Assembly (NCBI GenBank): GCA_027486005.1
Contig: JAIXPZ010000076.1
Span: 1 to 64,000, forward strand
Length of the DNA: 64,000 bases
DNA from: Legionellales bacterium
GTDB taxonomy: Bacteria; Pseudomonadota; Gammaproteobacteria; JAGOUN01
Direction: 5' to 3'
Under the pieces are notes generated by a model that was not told where the DNA came from, did no database searches, and worked only from the letters and a program-made list of their open reading frames with translations. Of the stretch, positions 1 through 8,786 are shown piece after piece (positions within the stretch are counted from its first letter, which is position 1; each line of letters opens with the position of its first letter). The translations under genes and the position numbers were made by a program.

Positions 1-285
1 AACGTTTTTTTGTGCTTCACCCAATGGGTGAGCCTTGGAAAGTGCTTTTTTCATCGCCTACGCCTCAATGCTACGGAGAAGCGCGGATTATTTCAGGTTC
101 TAACTGCGGTTTCTAGGATGATGAGATGCATCTACCGATTTGTTTGTCGACATTTAAAGTGAAGGACCAAGAAGAGACGAATCCACAAGAGCTAGCTCCT
201 AGGCTCTCAAGTTCCTAATGCCTATCTAGAATTAGTATTGATTGGTCATCAGCGAGTATGCCATACTGAACTCGTCTAAAATAAT

Positions 286-707
286 GGTAGTGTCGCAACT
301 AATTCAATGGGCCAGCAAAAACTCGAGGCGAGTTTCTGCCAGACATGGCTAGCCTGCCAAGGCATAAAATTTCTCGAAAATGGCTTGATTAGCCGCATTG
401 ACATGCTGCCCTTTTCTTAATATGTGGTGCAATTCGATACCTGCTTTATTCGCACCGCTTTTATCGAGCGTTACTTTTTCTGGCAATTCATGCAAGCCAA
501 TCGCCTTTTCAAAAAAAGCTTTAGCCGCAGGCTTATCTCTATTTTCAGATAACATGAAATTAACACGAGTAAGCCACATACCAACGAACTGACATAAAAA
601 TGAGATCTTTTGGAAAAAGTCGCCATTTAAAACTGATCATTTGAACGTACCCACCAATTGAAGCTGCCCATCTTTTAACCCATTGGTGATTTTTATGCGA
701 CAGAACC
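286..707 (-). mobile_element. IS6-family element remnant with both ends
   Basis: Both ends are recognisable. The left end reads GGTAGTGTCGCAA from 286 and the right end, on the minus strand, reads GGTTCTGTCGCAT from 707. They are imperfect inverted copies of each other and resemble the GGYTCTGTTGCAAA ends of IS6 elements. The roughly 420-bp span is about half of a normal IS6 element, and the transposase inside has lost internal segments. No clear 8-bp target duplication is seen in the flanks (278-285 against 708-715). Confidence 0.7.
349..640 (-). pseudogene. IS6-family transposase remnant (two internal deletions)
   Basis: The reading starts at an ATG at 640 with the typical IS6 N-terminus (FPKDLIFMSVRWYVAY). 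It then jumps, with a frame change, to the segment just before the second catalytic region (FMLSENRDKPAAKAFFEKA), runs to DKSGANKAG, and is fused directly to the C-terminal segment IELHHILRKGQ and FYALAG. The helix-turn-helix part, the first catalytic Asp region and the segment carrying the catalytic Glu are gone, so no active enzyme can be made. Family assignment is from recognised conserved strings, and the deletions are inferred from comparison with remembered full-length IS6 transposases. Confidence 0.75.
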
Positions 708-822
708 TTAAGTTGCATCCAATGTAATTATCAAGAATATTATCCGCGAGAAGATGGAAAAATCACCGCAGACCAAGGAGCATCTTCTTATTGCAACCCT
801 TAGCAGTCTAAATTTAAGTGCG

Positions 823-2169
823 CTACATTAAATCATCACAAATTTTTTCCATCGTCATCACGCGTGCGCCCTTCAACAATACAAGGTCATTTTCTTGCAA
901 AATGGATTTCAAATATTCAACCACTTCATCATGCGACAAAAAATGCTGTTTGTTTTGTTCAAGATATTCATCATAAGCATGTTTCATCAACGGCCCAAAC
1001 GCGATAAAAATATCAGGCGAAAATCGTGCGACATGCTCACCCATTTTTTTATGCATGGGAATACTAAACTCTTCTAACTCTGACATATCGCCAATCACCG
1101 CGATCTTTCTGCCAATAGTTTTATACTCAGATAAAACTTGTAAGGCTGCTAATATTGAAGTTTCGCCTCCATTATACGTATCATTGAGAATAATTACGCC
1201 TTGTGATGTGGTTATTGGCTCCAAGCGTCCATGTTCTGGAGCCACTGTTTCTAAACCACGTTTAATTACAGCAAGATCATTCATGCCGGCTGACAACACT
1301 GCCGCTGAAGCTGCCAAAGAATTGACAATATTATGTTCGCCCAATAAAACACGTTTCACATTAATCTCACCAATTGGAGTCACTAATGTAAAACCATATG
1401 CTTGAATATTTTTTGCAGTAATATCACCTGAGTGCAATCCAAATGTGGATTTAGTCTGCGTAGATAAAAGATTATTCCAGTAAGAAAAAAATCTATCCTC
1501 TAAATTAATCACCGCGCAGCCGGTTGCAGATAATTCTTCAAACATCTCGCCTTTGGCTTTAGCAATGTTTTCTAATGAACCTAAAAAGCCTAAATGATTT
1601 GACCCTGCATTTGTGATGACGCCTACTGTGGGCTGTGCGATTTTCATTAAATAGCGAATTTCTTCTAAATGATTCATGCCCATTTCAAGGACTGCAATTT
1701 TATGTTTCGCATTGAGCCTACACAACACCAAAGGAAGACCCCATTGATTATTAAAATTTTTCTCCGGCACCAACACATGTTCTTCACCAAAAGCCTCTAT
1801 CAAAATTTTTGCAATCATATTGCGCGTAGTGGTTTTTCCAGCACTGCCGGTAATCGCAATAATTGGCAGCGAAAATTGTTTACGCCAATAAGCTGCTATT
1901 TTTCCAAGGGCCACGGTAGTATCTTTAACTAAAATCTGCGGGATATCGCACGCTATTTTTCGAGAAACAACCACTGCCAGCGCGCCCTTTTCTTTTGCCA
2001 CTTGCACATAATTATGGCCATCTTGCGCCTCTCCTTGGATGGCAATATAAACAGCCCCAACTTTCAACGTTCGAGTATCAATAGAGATATGTGAAACTTC
2101 AAATTCAAGCAATTCTTTTGATTCCGCCTGCGCCTCACAAGCCGCAATAATATCTTTATATTTCATCAC
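823..2169 (-). CDS. murF: UDP-N-acetylmuramoyl-tripeptide--D-alanyl-D-alanine ligase MurF
   Basis: This cytoplasmic Mur ligase adds D-Ala-D-Ala to the UDP-MurNAc tripeptide in peptidoglycan precursor synthesis, using ATP. The 448-aa length is normal. The P-loop GSAGKTTTRN lies near residue 108, followed by the Mur-ligase central-domain pattern (EMGMNHLEEI, TNAGSNHLGFLGS) and the C-terminal domain with NDTYNGG and GDMSEL. The first codon can be the GTG at 2169, which overlaps the recJ stop in TAGTG, or the ATG three bases on. The overlap suggests translational coupling with recJ. It sits alone here, not in the usual mra/mur cluster. Confidence 0.95.
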   Translation of the reverse strand: MMKYKDIIAACEAQAESKELLEFEVSHISIDTRTLKVGAVYIAIQGEAQDGHNYVQVAKEKGALAVVVSRKIACDIPQILVKDTTVALGKIAAYWRKQFSLPIIAITGSAGKTTTRNMIAKILIEAFGEEHVLVPEKNFNNQWGLPLVLCRLNAKHKIAVLEMGMNHLEEIRYLMKIAQPTVGVITNAGSNHLGFLGSLENIAKAKGEMFEELSATGCAVINLEDRFFSYWNNLLSTQTKSTFGLHSGDITAKNIQAYGFTLVTPIGEINVKRVLLGEHNIVNSLAASAAVLSAGMNDLAVIKRGLETVAPEHGRLEPITTSQGVIILNDTYNGGETSILAALQVLSEYKTIGRKIAVIGDMSELEEFSIPMHKKMGEHVARFSPDIFIAFGPLMKHAYDEYLEQNKQHFLSHDEVVEYLKSILQENDLVLLKGARVMTMEKICDDLM

Positions 2170-3929
2170 TAAATTCGCTCCATCATGCTAATCGGCTCGA
2201 TTTGCTCAATAATTAATTGTAATTTCCGTCGTTCACGAAACTCATTAATATCCAAACGATAAACCACGTGCGCAACCTCACAGCGTTGCATTGCCCATTG
2301 TTCAAGATCAATATTAAATGCCACAGCTTCTATACTTGACTCACTATTTTCTGGTAACAAAGTGAACTTCATGTATTTTCCTGCCAAAATATTTTCATCA
2401 ACCACCTGAAATCTGCCGTCAAACATTGGCTCCGGAAATTGCTGCCCCCACGGACCATATTCTTGCAATATTTCAGCAAAACGCAAGGTAAAATCTTCTT
2501 GTCGCAACTCGCCGTCTGTCACAACAATCTTTTCCAACATGCTTGGATTAACATGTTTTGCTAACACGACATTAAATACCGCGGAAAATTTTTGCAAATT
2601 ACTTTGTAAAAGTGACAATCCTGCCGCCATGGCATGACCACCAAATTTAATAATAAGTCCAGGGTGATCTGTATCAACTTCTACTAAAATATCACGGATA
2701 TTCACGCCGGCAATAGAACGCGCAGATCCCTTAATTGTCGTGTCATTATCTTTTGCAAATGCAATCACAGGACGATGCACCTTGTCTTTAATGCGTGATG
2801 CAAGAATACCAATGACGCCTTGATGCCATGACGCATCAAATAAACATAACACTAACGGCAATGTTTTTGTTACACCCAAAGATATTTGTTTCAATGTTTG
2901 CAGCGCTTGCAACTGCATATCTTGTTCAACCACTCTACGCTCTTGATTAAATTGATCTAATTGCTTTGCTAACGACATTGCCCGCACAGGATCATCGGTA
3001 ATTAAACACTCAATACCTAAAGACATATCATCCATTCTACCTGCAGCATTTAATCTTGGCCCAATGAGAAATCCCAGGTCTTGGGCATGTAAATTTTTCG
3101 GAATACGTTTAGCAATTGATAATAAAGCCGCAATGCCTGGTACACATTTTCCTGCCCGTATACGCTGTAATCCTTGCGCAACTAATATGCGATTATTGCG
3201 ATCTAATGGCACAACATCCGCCACAGTGCCCAAAGCGACAATGTCTAAATAATTCGCTAGATTCGGTTCAACAATTTTCTGTTGATCGAACCAATTTCGT
3301 TTACGTAATTCAGCTCGTAATGCCAACATCACATAGAAAACCACACCGACGCCTGCAAGCGCTTTGCTTTCGAATTCATCCTCTCGTTGATTAGGATTAA
3401 CGATAACGTCTGCGTCGGGTAATACTGCTGGCGAAAGGTGATGATCAGTAATCAATACTTTTATCCCTGCTGCTTTTGCAGCAGCAACCCCCGCAATACT
3501 GGATATACCATTGTCCACTGTCACAATTAAATCAGGTTGCATATTTTTCGCAACAGCAACTAACTCTGTTGTTAATCCATAACCAAAGTTAAATCGATTA
3601 GGTACAAGAAAATCAACGTTTCTTGCGCCGAATGCTCGCAGTACCCGCACAGACAAAGCGGTACTCGTTGCTCCATCCGCATCAAAATCGCCAACGATTA
3701 GTATTTTTTCTTGTTTTTCTAATGCCTCTGCTAAACAACACGCTGCCGCAGTAATATTACTTAATGCATGAAAGGGCAATAAATGTTTTAAAGCATAATC
3801 AACTTCGCTGACAGAATAAACGCCACGATGACGCAATAGCCTATCGACAATAGGATGAATATCTTTTGATAATGCGACATGTGCGCTATCTTCTGATACT
3901 TGTCGACGAATAACCCGCCTTAATTCCAC
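2169..3929 (-). CDS. recJ: Single-stranded-DNA-specific exonuclease RecJ
   Basis: RecJ is the 5'-3' ssDNA exonuclease of recombination and mismatch/base-excision repair. DHH-family motifs are visible: DFDADGATST, the VTVDNGISS segment, ITDHHLSP, and a DHHA1-type region (GGHAMAAGLS). I place the start at the GTG at 3929 because it follows GAAGGAAG at ideal spacing and the protein then begins VELRRV, matching the family N-terminus; this gives 586 aa. An upstream ATG at 3974 would add 15 residues but overlaps the preceding gene. It is tightly linked to murF and to the small membrane-protein gene upstream. Confidence 0.93.
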   Translation of the reverse strand: MELRRVIRRQVSEDSAHVALSKDIHPIVDRLLRHRGVYSVSEVDYALKHLLPFHALSNITAAACCLAEALEKQEKILIVGDFDADGATSTALSVRVLRAFGARNVDFLVPNRFNFGYGLTTELVAVAKNMQPDLIVTVDNGISSIAGVAAAKAAGIKVLITDHHLSPAVLPDADVIVNPNQREDEFESKALAGVGVVFYVMLALRAELRKRNWFDQQKIVEPNLANYLDIVALGTVADVVPLDRNNRILVAQGLQRIRAGKCVPGIAALLSIAKRIPKNLHAQDLGFLIGPRLNAAGRMDDMSLGIECLITDDPVRAMSLAKQLDQFNQERRVVEQDMQLQALQTLKQISLGVTKTLPLVLCLFDASWHQGVIGILASRIKDKVHRPVIAFAKDNDTTIKGSARSIAGVNIRDILVEVDTDHPGLIIKFGGHAMAAGLSLLQSNLQKFSAVFNVVLAKHVNPSMLEKIVVTDGELRQEDFTLRFAEILQEYGPWGQQFPEPMFDGRFQVVDENILAGKYMKFTLLPENSESSIEAVAFNIDLEQWAMQRCEVAHVVYRLDINEFRERRKLQLIIEQIEPISMMERI

Positions 3930-3939
3930 TCTACTTCCT

Positions 3940-4344
3940 TCATAATTTCCAAGAAGAAGCGCCGTCTTCAGCATCAGGTGCTTCAGGGGTTACCTCACTA
4001 GCCTGCTCATCTTTGACGATTTTTTCTTTCCTAAAAAATCCACGATTCTTTTTCAATGTTTGAGCGATTGGGCTTACAGGGTCTCCAAAACAACCATTCA
4101 CTGCGATTTTCAACATTTTGTGGTTATAAAATCTCACGGCTGCCATAGCCCACACAATCCCAAATAAGCAAACGGTTACCATCGGTAGCGGTGAATGCAT
4201 GCTGGCCATAGTCCCAATCGCTACCAAACCAAAAATACACATGACAATACCGCCAACAAAAGAAGCATAAAAAACCCCAATCGGCCCGAGCAACACCGCT
4301 AAAACCAGCGCCGCCGCGACGCTTTTGTAAGGCACTATCAACAT
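3940..4344 (-). CDS. Small membrane protein of unknown function
   Basis: This protein of about 134 aa has three or four hydrophobic segments in its first two thirds (AAALVLAVLLGPIGVFYASF, then IVMCIFGLVAIG and VTVCLFGIVWAMAAV), followed by a charged cytoplasmic-looking tail. I chose the ATG at 4344 because GGAGAG stands just upstream; an ATG 33 bases earlier lacks a ribosome site. It is the first gene of a minus-strand run with recJ and murF and is divergent from the CorC-type gene. I do not recognise a named family. Confidence 0.7.
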   Translation of the reverse strand: MLIVPYKSVAAALVLAVLLGPIGVFYASFVGGIVMCIFGLVAIGTMASMHSPLPMVTVCLFGIVWAMAAVRFYNHKMLKIAVNGCFGDPVSPIAQTLKKNRGFFRKEKIVKDEQASEVTPEAPDAEDGASSWKL

Positions 4345-4459
4345 AAACTCTCTCCAAACACTCAAAATAAAAGCCAATGAGTATAATACCGTTGAATGCG
4401 AAGAGATGCTATCTTACACTATCGCCTATAAAATGAATGATCAACTAAAAGGATAAGCC

Positions 4460-5728
4460 GTGCTAATCGCTATAATTGGCCTTGTTTTGCTCATCGTCAT
4501 TTCTGGATTTTTTTCCGCTTCAGAAACCGGCATGATGGCAGCTAACCGGTATCGACTTCAGCATGAAGTTCAAATGGGGAACAAACGTGCTAAACAAATA
4601 CTGGCACTCCTTAAACGACCAGATAGACTCTTGGGAGTGATCTTAATTGGCAACACTTGTGCCAATATTTTTGCTTCTACACTCGCCACTATTATTGCGA
4701 TTGATCTCTATGGTGAAGCAAATGCTTTTGTTGCGCCATTGATTCTTACCTTTCTTGTTCTTGTTTTTGCTGAAGTTGCGCCCAAGACTGTAGCGGCCAT
4801 ATACCCTGAAGAAACTGCCGCCATTGTTTCTTTTCCATTGCGCTGGCTATTAAGAATTGCTTATCCATTAGTTTGGTTAATTAACACTATTTCTAATGGC
4901 TTGTTACGCATCCTTAATATACGGGTAGAAAACGCTAAGCTAGAGCCACTCAGCCGTGAAGAATTGCGCACCATGGTACATGCCTCTTCTGATGAGATGC
5001 CTTCTCAAGATCGCTCTATGTTGCTGGGGGTATTTGATTTGAAGAAAATTACGGTCGATGAAATCATGGTAGTACGAAGTGATATTATTGGCATTAACTT
5101 AGATGATGACATCCAAGAAATCATCAAGCAACTGCACGAGTTACAGCACACAAGAGCTCCAGTGTTTCATGGCAATATTGATAATACCTGCGGTATTTTA
5201 CATATACGTGATATTTTACAAAGCATTAATTTACCCAACTTTAATAAAAAGCAAATCAAAAAACATTTGCGTCCGACTTATTTTATTCCTGAACGCGTGG
5301 ATCTTAAACAACAACTGTTACGTTTCCAGAAACATAAAGATCGATTGGCATTAGTCGTTGATGAATATGGCAAAATTAAAGGTTTAGTGACTTTAGATAA
5401 CATACTTGAAGAAATTGTTGGCGTATTCACCACTGACGTAATCGAAAATACAGAAGAAATTACCTTACAAAAAGATGGCAGCTATTTAATTGAGGGTAGC
5501 GCCACACTACGTGATCTCAACAAAGAACTAAACACTGTCTTTACTACCAGCGATGCTAAAACAGTCAATGGCCTTATTTTCGAGCATCTAGAGTCTATTC
5601 CAAAACCTGGGTTATCCATTAATATTAATGGTTACTCAATTAAAATTCTGCAGGTAAGACACAATCGTGTAAAAAAGATTCGGCTTAAATCAAAGCCTTC
5701 TGTGGATAACACAGAGTCTATTGGCTAG
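4460..5728 (+). CDS. CNNM/CorB-type transporter (DUF21, tandem CBS, CorC_HlyC domain)
   Basis: This inner-membrane protein belongs to the HlyC/CorC (YfjD/CorB) family, linked to divalent cation (Mg/Co) efflux. Its order is an N-terminal DUF21 transmembrane domain beginning MLIAIIGLVLLIVISGFFSA with SETGMMAANR, a Bateman CBS pair (MLLGVFDLKKITVDEIM, then LALVVDEYGKIKGLVTLDNI), and a C-terminal CorC domain (GSATLRDLNKEL). The length of 422 aa is usual. It starts with GTG after an AAGGA ribosome site. It is convergent with the P450 gene, with only 14 bases between stops and no visible terminator. Confidence 0.9.
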   Translation: MLIAIIGLVLLIVISGFFSASETGMMAANRYRLQHEVQMGNKRAKQILALLKRPDRLLGVILIGNTCANIFASTLATIIAIDLYGEANAFVAPLILTFLVLVFAEVAPKTVAAIYPEETAAIVSFPLRWLLRIAYPLVWLINTISNGLLRILNIRVENAKLEPLSREELRTMVHASSDEMPSQDRSMLLGVFDLKKITVDEIMVVRSDIIGINLDDDIQEIIKQLHELQHTRAPVFHGNIDNTCGILHIRDILQSINLPNFNKKQIKKHLRPTYFIPERVDLKQQLLRFQKHKDRLALVVDEYGKIKGLVTLDNILEEIVGVFTTDVIENTEEITLQKDGSYLIEGSATLRDLNKELNTVFTTSDAKTVNGLIFEHLESIPKPGLSININGYSIKILQVRHNRVKKIRLKSKPSVDNTESIG

Positions 5729-5742
5729 CATGAACCTATTGC

Positions 5743-7068
5743 TTAACGCTCCTTTACTCGTACATACACGGGATATTTCGGACGAATTGTAAAAAATAAT
5801 TCATGACTAAAATCATTTGATAGTAATTCAAACTCAAAATTTTGCATCAACATCGCCAAAACCATAGGCCCTTGGATCATAGAAAACAATTGCGCAATAC
5901 AACCACGCGATCCTGTACCAAACGGTAAATAAGCATATTTATGCCGTGCTGAAACAGCTTCTTGCATAAACCTATACGGATTAAAAAGATCGGGCTCATC
6001 CCAATGACGTTCATCTCGATGCAATGCATACATGCAAATTGTCACGGTAGATTCTTCCGGCATTGAGTATCCGCACAAAATATCTGGCTTCAAAAGACGT
6101 CGACCAGTAATCCATATAGGCGGATATAATCTCAATCCTTCTTGAAAAACCATTTTGTTTAATGTCAGCAAAGGCAAATCTTCGTAAACAGGATCGCGCT
6201 TATCTAATACAGCGGTTAATTCGTGCTGCAAACGTTCAACATATTCAGGATGTTGCAATAAAGTTGCCATTGTCCAAACCAACCCACTTCCAGTGGTTTC
6301 ATGACCTCCACCTAAAAAAGTACGCATCTCTTCGTGAACATCGTGTTGCGATAATAAGGCCATAGGACAGCGAGTTGCTGTCAATAACGTATCTAACATA
6401 TCTGCAGGGGTTTGTGGCACATGATTTTTTATAATTCCTTCGATGGCTTGACCAATTTGAGCATGTGTAATACGCGCTTTCCATTGCGCCAGCGATGGGC
6501 ACCAAGGACTCATAGAAATTGCGCGATTAACATTGCGCTGCGTTTTTCCATAAGCATTAACTAAAAAACGTGATTTAGAATAATTTAGCTCGTGATGAAA
6601 CAGTACTTTCGATGAAATTTGTAACATCAAGGTTAATAATTCTTGCGCAAGATCAAACGCCTCTCGCTCGCGAGCATATCGTTGCCAGCGTAATATCATT
6701 TCTTTGGTTTTTTCTACAGTAACAGAAAAAACTTCAGGCATAGAGTAATGCGCAAAGTGCGGCTGTATGAGTTTACGTCGTTGTCGCCAAACGTCACCTG
6801 CATGCGTTAATAATCCATCCCCCAAAAAAAACTTCACTCGATCATAAAGTGGGAAATGCTTATCATAAGCTTCACTATTATCACGCAGAATATGGCCAAT
6901 TGCGTCCACATCATTAACTGCAAAAAATTTCTCTCGCTGCGATATCGCAACAATGTCACCATATCTCTCAAACAAGGCAATCAATTTTTCGGCCTTAGAC
7001 AAATGCGCAAGTTGAGACATAAAACCCATCTGCGCTAAAGGTATACTACGATGAGATTTGGTGCTCAT
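5743..7068 (-). CDS. Cytochrome P450
   Basis: A heme-thiolate monooxygenase. Diagnostic elements are present: the I-helix oxygen-activation motif GGGHETTG, the K-helix EGLRLYPP (ExxR), the FNPYRF segment, and the heme loop FGTGSRGCIA with the axial Cys near the C-terminus. The first half (WRQRRKLIQPHF) is also typical of class-E-like P450s. The ATG at 7068 gives 441 aa starting MSTKSHRSIPL; a GTG at 7164 would add 32 residues that do not look like P450 sequence or a membrane anchor. Substrate cannot be read from the sequence, and no ferredoxin or reductase gene is adjacent. It is divergent from a sugar-porter gene. Confidence 0.92.
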   Translation of the reverse strand: MSTKSHRSIPLAQMGFMSQLAHLSKAEKLIALFERYGDIVAISQREKFFAVNDVDAIGHILRDNSEAYDKHFPLYDRVKFFLGDGLLTHAGDVWRQRRKLIQPHFAHYSMPEVFSVTVEKTKEMILRWQRYAREREAFDLAQELLTLMLQISSKVLFHHELNYSKSRFLVNAYGKTQRNVNRAISMSPWCPSLAQWKARITHAQIGQAIEGIIKNHVPQTPADMLDTLLTATRCPMALLSQHDVHEEMRTFLGGGHETTGSGLVWTMATLLQHPEYVERLQHELTAVLDKRDPVYEDLPLLTLNKMVFQEGLRLYPPIWITGRRLLKPDILCGYSMPEESTVTICMYALHRDERHWDEPDLFNPYRFMQEAVSARHKYAYLPFGTGSRGCIAQLFSMIQGPMVLAMLMQNFEFELLSNDFSHELFFTIRPKYPVYVRVKER

Positions 7069-7285
7069 AAAATCAGGCGCCCCATGCGTTAAGCTACTGT
7101 ATTCAGATGAAAAATAACCGAGAAAGCATACCGAATACTCTTGTAGTTGACAATTGATTGTCACAAAACTACCATCCGCGCATAAAATTACCCTTACTTT
7201 AATTAAGTCTTTCTTACTTTAGCCCCTTTCAATCAATGAATTTATCGTGTAATAATCATTTAACACCAAATTACAGGGGAACATT

Positions 7286-8644
7286 ATGGTCTATCTTATT
7301 GCAAGCATCGCCGCAATCTCGGGTCTGCTCTTTGGATTTGATGAAGGCGTTATCGCCGGAATTCTACCCATTCTCATAGAAAACTTTCATTTAGATGTTG
7401 CCGCGCAAGGTTTTCTTGCCAGTGCGCTGCCTTTAGGAGCTATGTTTGCTTCTATCGTACTGGGCTCATTTATCGCGACTAAGCTCACAACTAAAATTGG
7501 CAGAAAAACTGCCATCCTCACTGCCGCCATTCTTTTCACGATAAGCGCCATTGGTGCCGCAGTCTCTATTAACTTAACTACTTTAGTTATTGCGCGGCTA
7601 ATCACCGGTATCGCGATTGGTATCGCTGGAGTCATGACACCGCTTTACATTGCAGAAATGGCACCTGCTAATCTTCGCGGTCGCTTAATCAGTTGTTATC
7701 AGCTTGCAATAACAATAGGTATTATGTTGGGCTATGTCGTCAACTACTTATTTGTTTATGGCATTAACTGGCGCTGGATGTTTGCTGCTGGCGCTATTCC
7801 CGCGCTTGTATTGCTGATAGGCATGATGTGTTTACCCGAAAGCCATCGCTGGCTAGTCCTCTCTAATCAAAAAGACAAAGCACGCAAAGTATTAGATCGC
7901 ATCAGCCCTAATCGTGACACCACGAGCGAGTTAAACACTATCGAACACACTATCGCTGATGAAGGCAAAATGGTCAAATGGAGCGCGCTATTTTCACCAA
8001 CCGTCCGTCCAGCATTAATCGTTGCGATGGGGTTATTTGTTCTGCAACAAATAAGTGGAATTAACGTCGTTATTTACTTTGCCCCAAGCATTTTTGCTGC
8101 TGCCGGCATGGACAGCACTAGCACACAGATCCTGGCGACCGTTGGCGTAGGCCTAGTTAACATGCTTACCACGGTATTGGCGATGTGGTTGGTTGAAAAA
8201 GTTGGACGTCGCAAGCTGTTGTACATCGGTTTTGCAGGGGCAGCTGCAACATTAATTATTATCAGCATGGGCGCTCAATTACAAACGGTTCATTTGGGCA
8301 TGATTACTTTCTTTGCAGTACTTGCCTATATTGCTTTCTTTGCCATCGCAATTGGCCCAATCCCACACATCATGATGGCTGAGATCTTCCCTATCCACGT
8401 TCGTAACACCGGAATGGGTATGGCGTCTATCTGTAACTGGGGGTTTAACTTCTTAGTCGTATTTAGTTATCCCATTTTCATTAAAGGATTGGGTATATCT
8501 ACAACGTTCTGGTTATATGCTGTTGCCTGTATTTTAGGATTGTTGTTCACACGTCTCTATGTGCCAGAAACTCGTGGCGTTTCTTTAGAAGACATTACTG
8601 AGCATTTATTAAGTAAGAAACCTTTGCGTGAACTAGGGCAATAA
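7286..8644 (+). CDS. MFS sugar porter family transporter
   Basis: A 12-helix major facilitator of the sugar-porter subfamily (GalP/XylE/AraE relatives), probably a proton-coupled sugar importer. Visible signatures are GFDEGVIAGI in helix 1, the KLTTKIGRKTA loop between helices 2 and 3, PESHRWL after helix 6, QQISGINVVIYFAPSIF in helix 7 (the sugar-binding QQxSGxNxxxYY-type motif), the EKVGRRKL loop, and PETRGVSLEDI at the C-terminus. Length 452 aa is normal. GGGGA precedes the start. The exact sugar is not determinable. Confidence 0.9.
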   Translation: MVYLIASIAAISGLLFGFDEGVIAGILPILIENFHLDVAAQGFLASALPLGAMFASIVLGSFIATKLTTKIGRKTAILTAAILFTISAIGAAVSINLTTLVIARLITGIAIGIAGVMTPLYIAEMAPANLRGRLISCYQLAITIGIMLGYVVNYLFVYGINWRWMFAAGAIPALVLLIGMMCLPESHRWLVLSNQKDKARKVLDRISPNRDTTSELNTIEHTIADEGKMVKWSALFSPTVRPALIVAMGLFVLQQISGINVVIYFAPSIFAAAGMDSTSTQILATVGVGLVNMLTTVLAMWLVEKVGRRKLLYIGFAGAAATLIIISMGAQLQTVHLGMITFFAVLAYIAFFAIAIGPIPHIMMAEIFPIHVRNTGMGMASICNWGFNFLVVFSYPIFIKGLGISTTFWLYAVACILGLLFTRLYVPETRGVSLEDITEHLLSKKPLRELGQ

Positions 8645-8649
8645 TTTAT

Positions 8650-8674
8650 AGGGGCGACTAACCCAGTCGCCCCT
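8650..8674. repeat. GGGGCGACT palindrome (REP-like copy 1)
   Basis: A 10-bp perfect stem (AGGGGCGACT / AGTCGCCCCT) with a 5-base loop lies just after the MFS gene and is followed by TACCC. It resembles the palindrome at 12373-12392 and the half copy at 40411. There is no T-run, so a classical intrinsic terminator is unlikely, although it may act as a 3' mRNA stabiliser. Confidence 0.6.
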
Positions 8675-8725
8675 ACCCACGCCCCTTCACTACCTATATT
8701 TTAACCGCCTCCAGATCAAGAGAAA

Positions 8726-8754
8726 TTGTACCCGGAATCTCAAACGTATATACT
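8726..8754 (+). promoter_or_regulatory. Candidate sigma-70 promoter for ffh
   Basis: TTGTAC (8726-8731) and TATACT (8749-8754) are separated by 17 bases and lie 32 bases upstream of the ffh start. The -10 box is a 5/6 match and the -35 box a 4/6 match. Prediction is by eye only. Confidence 0.45.
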
Positions 8755-8786
8755 ACACACCACTCTCTATCAAGGTTATTACCACC

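Noticed and set aside
1055-1405. Plus-strand 116-aa open frame opposite murF
   Set aside because: Antisense shadow of a conserved gene; no start signal or recognisable protein.
8650-8674. Intrinsic terminator after the MFS gene
   Set aside because: No T-run; sequence recurs elsewhere, so it is better called a REP-like repeat.
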